Of a DNA stretch of 64,000 nt, positions 23,101 through 34,800 are shown in pieces. Position 1 is the stretch's first letter. Every line of letters starts with the position of its first letter. The translations under genes were made by a program, and so were the position numbers. A model generated the notes under the pieces. That model had not been told where the DNA came from. It saw nothing but the letters and a program-made list of their open reading frames with translations, and ran no database searches. The stretch is from Ectocarpus siliculosus (Eukaryota; Sar; Phaeophyceae; Ectocarpales; Ectocarpaceae), in assembly GCA_000310025.1 (NCBI GenBank), contig FN649740.1, positions 388,542 to 452,541 of the forward strand, given 5' to 3'.

Positions 23101-25562
23101 ACTTTGTTGCTGGAGGTGACAAGTCAAAGTTGGTCGGGTACCGATCTAAATAGGTGCAAGTGGCCAAGTTCATGGTAAGGAAGTATCTTGAGCCCGACCT
23201 CCACTTTGTATGACGAGTCTCTGCTTCGAGCGCTGTTCGTCGATCATCGTGTGTTTTGAGTTTCAGCAAAAGCCAGAAGGCTTCGAATAGCTTCGTGGCA
23301 CGCCCAAAACGTTGCGTTTCGTTTTATATAGGTGCTGATAGTAGAGACCCTCCGCGCGTCAATGGCCCAGGTTGTTGTACCCTTGACTCTACGGTATCTC
23401 GACAAAATGCATCAGGCTGTTTTTTTAGCCTTAAAGTCTACCCCGGCGCCTCTTTCCTATCTTGAAATTTTAGAGTGCTGTACGATGGACACGTAAGTCC
23501 GTCTCTGTTTTTCCGACCGGTAGATTGTGTCCCCTATGTCAGACGCCGCAACGCGTCTTCGAGATGCAGTAGGCTGGGTCTACACCCCGACCTAACACTC
23601 CCCACCTTATCTCCCGCTGTCGTGTGCTGTACTGCTTGAAGGTGGCCATGTGGCGAGAGGAACTGCTGGTTCGATTAGACGTGGACCCGCATGACTTTCC
23701 CATCGTCGTCATCGGCAATAAGGTGTGAGCACCGTGTGTGTGTTGATACCACGGCTGGGAGGTGGGACGCACGTGCTCTTGACGTGGGAGCCGTAGCCTA
23801 CAATAAACTGGCTCCATTCAATTGGTTACCGCGAGATATGTAGGTTTCACCCTCCCTTTTGTTACTCGCAGAAAGAAACATAGGCTTCTCCCCTCACAGA
23901 AAGAAACGCGTTGCCTTCGCGAAAAAGGGGAGACGCTCAGTGTTTTGGTGTGCTCGAAGAAGCGCTTTTCGCTTTGACGCGAGGGGGCCTTCGGGGTGTT
24001 TCTGCTGGAGAGGTGGAGGTGTGGGGAAACTGTGTGTCGCGTTGTCGATGTTTTGCTAGGCGTTGTCCTACAACAGTTCTGAATCGGACAATTGTCGTTG
24101 GCAAGAGGTGACATACCTTCTAAATAGGACTCGACGCACCACCCGACCCTCACTTGAAGATGATTCATGGCAAGTATCCAAGCTTACAAACAAGCCGTTC
24201 CATGTCGTGCGGTGGGGCGGGAGGCATGAAACGGTCCCACTACATTGGAGGCGCACACCCGTCGAGGATACACGCTTACAGTAGTTGATGGGCCGTAAGC
24301 GATCATGGCGCTGACCTTCACCTCTTCCTCTTAGTGCTGTTAGGATTTTGGTCAAGCATTGCTGCGATTTAGTTCTGGGCGATGTGTGTGCGATCATCCA
24401 AGCTACCCGATTGACCCCATGTTCCTACAAGAACCCCTCCTTGTTTTCGACAGCTCATGTTGACTCGCGCGTTGGTAGTTACCCTGCTGCTAGTTTGCTG
24501 CCTGCCGATCGTCCCTCGAAAAAGAGCAACCCTGTGCAAGCGCGTGTTGCGCACTGACCCACGTGTCTCTGTGGCGTGGTTTTTGGTGAACCCAGGTCGA
24601 TTTAGCTACCGGGTTGGCAATGGATGGGATTCACGGAGTGGATAAGACTCGAGTGATGAAGTGGTGCGAGATGCAGGTGTGAGAGACAGCTATACATATG
24701 TATAAACAATGCCTCCAAGAACTCTCTATTTCTTCCCCTAATCTGTGAGTCGTCTTTGCTGTGCCTCTCATGCGGATGGTGCTGGCGCATCTTTTTGCTG
24801 ACTGTCGGTCCCGCCGGTCGGTCGGAACAACCGAGGGCTTACGCTGCGGCGATTGCGGCTCAGGTTGATGAAGGAGGGGATGGGGTCGAGAAGTTTCGTT
24901 TAGTTTTTTCTTGTCGGTGGGTGAGGAGCATTTTTTTTTTTTTTGGATGCAGGCTACTTCGCTGTGAGGGGGTGGGCGAGCAATGTTAGTCAGGGGTTAG
25001 AGGAAGCGTGTAGAATGAGGCGCGAGGACCCATTGCCACGCCCCCGTTCGATCCAAACTTCAGAAGTCGTGTACGACGGCACAAACTACGCTAGTATGCA
25101 TAGCAATATACCGAAGCTTCATTCGTGAGCACGGTGATTGATTACGATACTCAAAGGCTGTGGAAAGGCTGAAGCTCATGTTTTGCCGGCGTACGCTCTC
25201 TTCTTATTTTTGTTCTCTCGTGTCGCTTCGTCTCTCATTTTACCTGTACGCGTGTTGGTTGGTTCAATAACTCCTGTGTCTCAACCCCAAATTTTGGAAC
25301 TAATTCGACCCCCCAACCTCCGCCTCGTTATTGCCATGCTGCCACGACTCCATCCCCTCAGGGCATGGGGCACATCGAAACCAGCGCGAAGGACGGCACA
25401 GGCGTGGAGGTCGCAATGCAGGCCGTCGCGGTGCTAGCCCTAGAACAGAAGCGCAAGCGGGAGCGAGATTTAGCGCTCAACCCTTCTCTGGGGGGCGGGA
25501 CGACGCTTGACCTAGCCGACCAGCGCGCGCGACAGCAGAGAACCGGCGGGTGCTGCTGGTAG
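20187..25562 (+). CDS. Rab7-like small GTPase
   Basis: Ras-superfamily switch for endosomal or vacuolar membrane traffic. Exons: 20187-20675, 22280-22405, 22806-22925, 23642-23722, 24596-24676, 25362-25562; all junctions are phase 0. Motifs: P-loop GCSNVGKTS (split by intron 1), switch I and effector region [14 protein letters not shown] (Rab7 hallmark IGADF-TKE), G3 [10 protein letters not shown], then [20 protein letters not shown]4 NKVDL (split by an intron), G5 [11 protein letters not shown], and the C-terminus TGGCCW with two Cys for prenylation. The Rab fold begins at an inner Met (20628, [13 protein letters not shown]) exactly where Rab7 proteins start, giving 218 aa. The frame is also open upstream to 20187, which would add 147 Ala/Ser/Asn-rich residues; this could be a real extension or GC-rich 5' UTR. 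The Cys pair is followed by a single Trp, an uncommon end for a Rab. Confidence 0.92.
21990..22063 (+). repeat. Dispersed repeat family B, copy 2
   Basis: In intron 1 of the Rab gene. It matches 8355-8430 in block order: GTTGTTG-rich start, TCCACATT, A run, CGTTCCGATCTCT, CCTCTGTCCGT. Confidence 0.55.
22207..22256 (-). repeat. Truncated tRNA-like SINE head
   Basis: On the minus strand this reads CGCCCCGGTGGTCTAGTGG, the same A-box half as at 1882-1964. The B-box half is missing or degraded. It lies in Rab intron 1, 24 bp upstream of exon 2. Confidence 0.45.
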
Positions 25563-28500
25563 TGTCAGTTGATTTTAAGCTTTCTTCTGGACGGAGAAAA
25601 GGCGGTCACTGTTGGTACAGCAGAACGAGAGGGGTGGGAGGGGGTTTTTTGGGTGGCCCCCGCAACTTCTTCAGGGCCCCCGTGACGTGGCCCGGGGGGG
25701 GGGGGGGGGGGGCTAGAGCGGCGCAGGCCGCCGACGGGTATTATAATTTGTGGTACACGGGTCGGTGGAATGGTAGCAATCGTCGCGCCATCGTGACAAC
25801 AAGTCCCAGGGTGAGGGACGACAAGCATGATATGCTTAGCAGGAGGGGAAGTGTTGAAACCTGGGCTTGTTTGTGAATATGGTACGTTACATGTTTCAAT
25901 ATTTTTTTATGCAAGTGTGGTCTTTGGTCTTTGGGAATCAGTGTGCCGTGTTTATTTGAGATGCTAGAAGCTTCTAAAACGTCTTTTGAGGTGATCAACG
26001 GTTGCGCTCTGCTGATGCTGCTTGTTAACGTTTGATGTACCAGTAAGAGATTTCCAGTCAGTATGTACCTGGAGAAAAGAAAAAAAACTCCAGCCTTGTT
26101 TTTGTGCTCTGTGCTTCAGTCGGCCCAAAGCTGTAGATGTTGTGAGCAGGTGGGGGACATGTAAGTATACGTCAAGGTAAGGCGCGTTTAATGGGCATTT
26201 GTTTGCTCAAGGAATGCTGAATTAGTTGAACCCCCCCCCACCCCCCTACCGTCCATGCAGATGCCAGCCGTTGTGTGTTATGTTGGTTTCGGGTACAACG
26301 TCATCACTACATGTAGCAGCGTGCGTTTGTACTCCATTTCTTTCGGGTGACCTTCCCCCAGTTCCGAAGCAGTTTACTAAGCTCGGTCTGTTTCTGCTCA
26401 TCTCTCATTTTTGTTGCCTTTGGAGTTGCCGGTTTTCGCGGGTCGGTCACCGACGGGACGAAGAGTAGGACCCGGAACATTCCACTTTTCGGGTGCGCCA
26501 TGGCCCCTTGTATATATATAGCAGGACTTTCCTCGACCCACTCACGGTGCTTTTTCCTAAGGCCCTGCGGGTGTGTTGCAGGGCAGACAGCCTCGGTCGT
26601 TGTGTTTCTTTAAGCCAGTGTGGGATTTTTATGTGGTGAAGGGCACCATGGTTTTGTTTTTAACGTGCCGTCTTGAGGGGCGGGTATTGGTTGAGGAAGC
26701 TATGAAGTGGTACATGTTTTTGATGCTTAGCAACGTCGACGCAAACCGCCGAGCAATGAAACTAGAAACAATCGAAGACGGTTGTGACGTCGAGCCAGAC
26801 GTTGACCTTGCCTTGGCCGTCTTTTGTTGGTTTTCGACCAGGCGCTGACGTGCAATAGTCTGGTGGGTCACGATGGCGTCCACCGTACCGTACCGTGTCG
26901 TCGCTTGTCATTGTCACAACGCGCGCGCCCGCTGCTGCTGCTGTGTCGGCGTTGGGTTGACGTGTCACTTGGCGATGCCTACACGTGCTGCTGTTGCAGT
27001 TGTTGTGTTTTCGCGTGCTGCTGTTGCAGCTCGCACATCTGCACTTACTTGTAATTTTCTCGAAGCGTGCATTGCGCTTTTTTGTTTGTTTTCGATGCGG
27101 TGATGCCTCTCGGCAGCTTTACGTTGCTTGCACGTGTAAATGCGGCGGTTACAGCCCGCGATGGCAGCGGCCGAAGAAAAAAGGGGGTCGCATGCTTCCT
27201 AAACGCAACTCACAAGGAAAGCCTTTACGTCTGACTTTATCGGAGAAGCGGAAAAGCAAGTATTTTCATACATTGACATGGTAATCTTCCAACGAGACGC
27301 CATGGCACGGTTCACCGTTTCACACGCTCCGCGACGTTCAAAATAAATATCGGCAGCTCACGTTCTTTTTTTTTCGTGCCATTACTTCTGGACGTCGGTC
27401 CTCACGCCTTTCGGTACAATTTCTGGATGCACAAGCCGGGAAATCTAAAACCTTTAGTTTTGGGGAAAAGGCGTAACACGCTGACGGATAAAAGAAACGG
27501 ACAAACTACAATGCCTGATGTAGCGGTAAGGCTTTGCCGCACATCTGAATACCGCGCCACCCGCAAAAGCACGAAAATCAGCGAAGACGACGAAACGCAA
27601 GCAGTCTCTCAGCAAATGGTCAGCGTTCGGGGTGGAACACATCGGGGGAAATGCGCTATTAGCAGAGAAAGGGGCAAACCGTGTAAAAAGTTGCAAGACA
27701 AGAGCAGGCCCACTACAACACGGACATACAAAATAACTGCTGCTAAACTGACTAGGTATTTCATTCATCTAGAAGTTTCGACACTGACTGCCGAAACAAC
27801 GTGGAAAATCTCACGTACGTCCAGAAAAAAATATACAAGTGGTACTAAATAGTGTCGTACGCTCTTCTGCACCGCCCACCGCCTAACGAGACTCACAATA
27901 TACCAAGCAGGCAACGAGACACGCCTCGCAGGTCACACAAGAGCCAGCAAACACCCTACTGACCTCGGCCACAGAGAAAACCCCCGTCCAATGGGCTTGC
28001 TTCATTCTGCATCATAGACTCTCCCCTTTGCCACGAGAGCCAAAAGGGTAACTCCGCCCATTGGTGGAGCAGCAGCATCGTATCTAGCTAGATACACAGG
28101 AAGAAAAATCTCGCTACAAATGCAGCTGGTCGATACGAAAACAGTTTCGACTATTTAGGGAGTGGAGTAATTCCCTTCCCTCTCGTCTAGCAAGGACAAG
28201 CCTCAAAACTAGGAGAAACCTTAAAAACTTTATCGGGTGGGATCTACGGAGATACTACCGCAGATGCGCCGACCAGCCTTCGTCTTCCGAGAAATCACAA
28301 ATACACGCTATTTGTTCGACGAGAACAAGGGGAAAACTTTGAACACCCGCCGCCGTACCATCACACCACCACCACCGCGCCCGAAGGGACTAGACTATAC
28401 ATACCTTGTGCTGGGGCAGGGGGCAGACCCGCGCGCTGATCGTAAAAAAATATGGTACGGGCTAGCGACGAACGTCGTCCGATTTCGCAAGGCGGCTCGC

Positions 28501-28881
28501 GGTGGGACAAGACCCCTTTTCTCTTTCACGTGCCGACGCACACCTTAGTTATAGTAATCCTGTTGCAGTATTGTACTCATATTAATACACGGGACGAAAG
28601 GCTGCACAAAATACCAGGGTCAGCTACTGTACTTCCAAGACCTTCCTCTATTCCCGTGGAATTCGGTCTCCCTGGCTCTCTCGTTTTGAGTGGTGCCCTC
28701 GCCCGGATTCGTCAATCATGTTGCGTGACGTCAAGTCTCGCATAAAAGAGATGGTACACCAAAGAAAAACTATCCATCTCAATCACGGTTACTCCCACCA
28801 ATACCGAAAACGTTTTTCACCAAGTCAACCAAGGTGCATGTAGGGGAACAACGGCGTGAGACAAGAAGAAAAAAAAAGCCA
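25563..28881. other. Convergent intergenic region
   Basis: Lies between the 3' ends of the Rab and SBBP genes. It contains a 19-base G run at 25694-25712 and C/G runs near 26230. The 158-codon + strand opening at 27376-27852 has no recognisable domain and is antisense to the expected SBBP 3' flank. No gene is supported. Confidence 0.5.
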
Positions 28882-31800
28882 TCAAAGATAAAAGGTTGCC
28901 TGTTGCCCGCTAGGCGGCGGGTTGGTATCTCTCTTTCCGCCAATAGCCCCCGAGCCCCCGCTCCCGCCCCCGCTACCACTGCGGCTAGCGAGCGGGGATG
29001 AGCGTCCGCCATCCCCTCCCTCGGAAAGCAGTGTCAGCTCCACACCATCCTGAGCTTTTCCGGCACCTCCCACCCCTTTCCCTCCGCCGTCGTGGAGCAT
29101 GGGGCGGCCGCGTCTTCGAAACATGCCCTTGGTCGGGTCCGGATCTTTCAGTGCCGACAGCGCTGCGCGAGAAAGAGTCATTGTGCGAGGAAGGGGCAAC
29201 ATGAGCGCGCGTGGGGGAGGGGGAGTGTCATCGTACGTACGTACATGTCGTGGCACGAGCACCGGAGGACGCTTCCACCTGTCGCCGGCCGACTCTGTCG
29301 TGTCGATCAAGCTTGTACAAGGAGATTTGGTTGTGTACAGGGCGGGTGGAATCTCTTGTCTCTTGGCACAGATAGCATAATTGATGTTGTCTCAGGGCGG
29401 CTGAATCGAACCGGTCTGGCACCTAGTGCCTGCCCAATAGAGGGCCCACGACTACTTGCTGAACAGCCTTCCTTCACCCTCAACCCCCCCCCGAAAAATA
29501 AACAAGGTCTGGCACGTAGTGCCCGCCCAAAACAACACAACAAAACAAAACAAAACAAGACGAGGAGGACACCGCACGCACACATACACACACACACCTC
29601 CGCCCGCCATGTTCGCCTTACGAAGCACGAAGTAGAGGCATATGGACACCACCACCAGCATCCCCGTCACCGTCCCGACAAGGCCGGCCGTCACCGCTCC
29701 CCGTTCCGCCGCCGCTTGCTGGGCCTCCGCCGCCCCCGAGCCGATCGGCACCGGCAAAGGCTCTTCCCAGGCACCGGCGTCGGCAACCCCGAGCGTTGAC
29801 GGTGGGGGGTTGGGGAGTTTGACGGCCCACCCGTCCTGCCAACGCGCTGCCGAGTTGGGTCAAAAGGAGAGAGAGTGTGTGTGTGTGCATGGGGTGGTCA
29901 AAGGCTTGTCAGTACCACGTCATGACGGAGAAGTACTGCTGGAAGGCGTGATGGAATCTTACGTGCTTGAAACTTGGCTAAACTTGGCTTGGCTACATTT
30001 GTACCGGCGCGAACTACACCACCTGCGCGCTTGGCAACACCCACCGCGCACGAAAGCACGGAAATATCGGGACCATCTCCTAGATACATTCCTGAGGAGG
30101 TGGGGTATGGCATCAATAAATCAACGTTCGCGCCGACAAGACAAGAGCAAACCACCAACGTAGCGGTGGTATAAATGGAGAGTGCGATGCGCCGCGCAGG
30201 TTGTGGGATGATGACGTCCGTGCTGAAGGCACAAGGAAGGATGTCGCAATCTACTACCGCTGTCGGCAGCAACAAACAGCTACCCGGTTTCCCCTGCACC
30301 TTGAAGAGGAGGACAAAAAAACAACAAGGCAACGCTTCTGACGCACAGCGAGGAAACGCCAAAACCCGAGCAAAAACGATGAGGTATAAAAACGTCGACA
30401 CATTACATTACATCACCCAAGCCCCAAGCCCCAAGCCGAAGCTAAACACTCACCCGGCTGTTTCGAGAACAGGGCGCCTCGTGTCCATCCCGTCAAGTAC
30501 AAGGGGCTGCCCCCGCCTTGCTCCTGCTCCAGCGATCCAACGGCGTCAGCGGCAGCGGAGGACACGGGCCCTAGCACAAGACCGACGGCCTGGTCGTCTG
30601 CACCCGAGCCGAACTGTTCCCCCCAGACCAAACCACCGGACTCTCCGTCAAGCTGAAAACGTCGTCGAGCACACAGCGCAGAGGGTGTTGGCTGGAACTC
30701 TATTTTTAGTGCATGTTGCTCTTACTGTTACATTCCTTAGGCTTGGGGGCATCGATCGGGCCCGGCCGGGGAAGAGTCAGGGCGTAAAATAAAAAATTAA
30801 ATTACCGTACCGTGCCGCCATTGCATCCCATCATCCCCGACGGGAAACTAAAAAACGGCACACGAACGACAAAACAAGAAAAATCCTCTCCCGCGACCCC
30901 CCCCCCCTCCCTGCCCCAACATCACACCACACCTTCGCCACGAACATGTCCGACACCACCGCGTCACCCCCTTGGCTGTTGGGTGGTGCCCACACGTCCT
31001 TGTTCCACCCATCCCCGGACCCAGCCCCCCCCCGCGCCCCGCCTCCCGCCTCCTCGCGGGGCGGCGTTGCACCCCCCCCCCCCTTCTCGTCCGCGAACAT
31101 ACCCCGCGGGGCCGCCCCGCAGGCGTACACGTCTCCGTTGGAGTCCACCGCTACGGCGTTGGCGTAGTCGTTCCCAACCTCGGAGCCCCCCTGCCAGCCC
31201 CACACGTGGGTCCCGTTAGCGCCGTCCAGCTTGGCAACGAATGCGTCCGTGTCGCGTCCGGCTGCTGCTAGGGTAGTCAACACGGGTGCATGCCAAGTGG
31301 CGTTGTTGTTACTGTATTGTTGTTCTTGTTGGGAAACTATTAGGACAGAAGTGAAGGCGAGGAAAAAGCGTCGGTGTCGCGTGTGGCTGCTGCTGTTGTG
31401 GGTGCATGCCAAACGGCGCTGTTGTTGCTGTTGTTGGGGAAACTGGGACGGAAGCCGTTCCAAAAGGCTAAACCAGCAGCACCCCACACGTATGACACGA
31501 CGCGCGGCCTGGCAAAACTGTACGAGTCGGAGCAGCAACGGCAGTTGCAGATGAAAAAAGAAGAGGAATAATCCATGGCTTTCGAAGAAGATCTAGACCA
31601 GCCGAATTGTGGGGTACGCGAGCCGGGAAAAAGGGACGGCTCGAAGAGTGATGCTGTCCTTTCAAGTCCTTTGCAGTCAGACCAAGACTCCCTCCTCCGT
31701 AACAGCGACGAGAGTGAGATTGACGAGCGGGGCACACTCGGAAGCGGTAGCATATTTAGTAGGACCTGGTCTTGAGGGGACATGTTGTGAAAACTTACCG

Positions 31801-34800
31801 GACGTGCAGGCCACACGGACGAAAACTTTCAAATTCGGCGCACTCGACTGTTCTAGGTGTGGCCTACAAAGGGAGGGGCCTTGGGGAAGGCCTGGGAGAT
31901 TTACGTTTTCTTGGCCTTCCCCAAAGGTCCCTCCCTTCCTTTGTAGGCCACACCTAAAACAATGCGTGTGCCTACGATGAAAGTTTCGCCCGTGCTGCCT
32001 GCACGTCTGACCCGATCTCACAGCATATTCCCTCAAGACCAGGTCCGGCACGACCGCTTCCGAGCGTGCCCCGCTTGTCACTCTCTTCACTGTCACGGAG
32101 GAGGGAGTCTTACTCCGACTGCAAGGGACATTTGGGAAGCAGCTCTCGTACCGTCCCATCCCCCCGCCTCGCGCACCCCACAATTCCGCCGATCTAGCGT
32201 TGTTGGTGTTGGTGTTGTTGGGGAAGAATACAACAAATTATTCTTTTAACAGGCCGGAAGGTGAAAAAAAAAGACAAGATAGATACATACCGTACCGCAG
32301 CAGTTTGTCTCGAGGACACACTGTTGCTAGTGAGTGCGGATATCAACACAAGCGAGACACAGAAAGGGGAATACTGACGATGTGGAGAGGCATGCCACCC
32401 CCACTGTTTGTGCGAGGACCGTGAGGCGTTATTGGTCGTGTCAGCTAGCCGCGGCTGGTGTTGGAGCTGCTGTCCTTACCCACCCGGCATCGGCAGCGCA
32501 AAAACGATTAACACATTGGACGACGGTCGTTGCAGCGACAACAGGAAAGCGGCGGATGACACATATACATATGCACCATCCAGTTCAGGAGGGTTCCCTA
32601 CACTGGTCGATTCTATTCAACACCAGTGCTCTTTCGCTCGTGTTGTCTTTCCCTCCCAACACAAACAACACGGCACATAACCTCCTGCTCGTAACCACAA
32701 ACGTTTTGCACCACACACATGTACTGCTGAAAAGCGCCCCTTCCGTGTTGCCGGCGATGATCACGTCTCCCCTCCAGTCCACCGCCAGCGCGCACGCCGA
32801 GTCTCGCACGTTCGTGTCCGTGAAACCGTTGTTCATCCAGCCCCCCCCCCCCGTACTCCGCCATGTCTCCGAACCGTCATGCCCGTTTAGTCTCGCCACA
32901 ACGTAGTCGCTCCCGCCTGCCTCTGTGCCAGCAAAAAATGGCCGTAGACGGGGGAGAAGGGGGCACGGCAGAACGAACCGGTCCGTGACGGTGGGGGGTG
33001 GGGGGTTATGTCCAGCTTTCTTCTTCTTGTCCAGAAAAACGCTGTATCACGTCAAGCGCCCTGGGGTCTTCGCGATAGTCGGAGGAGCGCGTGTGGTACT
33101 TCTTCTCCATGGTGTATCGTGTCGGCGCAGTGCTCCTGGCATCGACCATACGTAACGGGCTCGCGAGTGCCGCCTCAAAATTGATGTGCCGGAGAGACTC
33201 CAAGGAAGAGCAACACAGAGGTGTAAATAGTTCAGCCAAAGGGCAACAAGTCCATGAAAGTACTCCGAATGCTCCGACTATTTCGTCCTCTCGGCAAGAC
33301 TTTTGTGCGCCTGGCGACCTCTGGTCTGTCTGAGCACCAGCACATACCGATGTCACTGCTGCAATACCATCATGGCCCCGGTTTAGCGGTTACCTGGTTA
33401 GCTGGATGCCCTTAACAGCGGTTCCAAATGTCGTGGCATGGCTGCAGCTCTATACAACTACAACTACAACTGCCAATCCAGTTTAGCGACGATGCCGTCA
33501 TGGACCGCTAAACCGGGACCCCAACTACTGTACAGCAGTTGCGGCCGGCCCGCAAGTAAGAAATACGAACTTAGGAAAAGGAGGCTACGCCTTTCGCGAA
33601 AACCATTAAGAAAAACCGACTAATAAGAAGACACAATCAGCCGTGGACCCAACACTACATAGATTGTACACTCTAGAAAATGACCTACAACATGCTAGGT
33701 TCGACGGCGGAGACAAAATATGAAACTGAGCCTCCAACCCCAAACTTATGTTTCTTCTTCGCGGGGGGGGGGGCGCAAGTGTACATGTGCGTCTGTGGCG
33801 ACGCACCGCACCTGCATCCCTTCAAAATAGACTGACTTCTGTCGCGCCCACATGTCGAGAACCACAATTGATTGCCTGACATCAAACCTCACCCTAGGCA
33901 CTACGTACATCACGCAACGCCTGCCAGGATTCGACAAACAGAGCAGGGGGTGGTGACCCCTGCCACACCTTACACCCCATCGCCCTAACCTGAAATGTAC
34001 CCCGCGGCGAACACGTCCCCCGTCAACGGATCCACGGCGGCCGCCAAGATCTCGTTGTTCGAGCCCCCCTTAAAGCGCGTCCCCCACACCACCTGGGGCA
34101 AGGACAGGCAAGAGGAAGGGCGGAGTTGGAGATCGCTGCCAACAAGGCTGCTCGTCCATCAGTCAATACCTAACTCACCCTCACAAACATGAGAGAGGGG
34201 GAGAGATGGCACCCCCGTAGGACCGATTTTCAAAGCTCGATTGCTCCACAACCGAACTTGTGCCGGCACCAAAGGTGGTGCTATTGGAAACTTCTCGTCG
34301 AGGGCTTTCCGTAGACGCATCGGGCTCTTTCCGCACCCACTTGGTTGTGGAACAATCGAGCTCTGAAAGTCCGTCTAGGGGGGGTGCCATCTCTCCGACT
34401 CTTACGGAATACCGCGGTACGGTATACGGTACGGTACAGACAATCTTGGTTGTGGAGCAATCCAGCTCTGAAAGTCGGTCTAGGTGCGGTGCCAGCTCTC
34501 CGCCTCCTACGGTAGTGAAAAAAAGTTCTAGGTCTTGTGTACATGTTGAGGGAAGAGAGTGCTGCACTCATCTCGCGCTAAAAATCGAAGGCAAGCACGG
34601 CAGGAGGGTTGGGGTGGAGGGAGAGGAACCCTGCTGTGTGACTGACCACGGTTTGGAGATAGCTCCTACATACCCCGCAGAAATGTTATGGGCTCTGACT
34701 TAAAGCGACGAACAAACAACAAAGTATTTTTACACACAGCAGGGCCGCGACTCTTTGAGGCAGGGGTCGCAATGAAACAGCCTTGAGCAAACTGGAAGGC

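Noticed and set aside
25694-25712. Long G/C homopolymers (19 G here, 15 C at 20073-20087) as functional quadruplex or control elements.
   Set aside because: Many similar runs occur in non-coding DNA of this window, so they are more likely slippage tracts or assembly-sensitive spots.
27376-27852. A 158-codon + strand opening.
   Set aside because: No recognisable domain or splice context; AT-richer codon use than the real exons.
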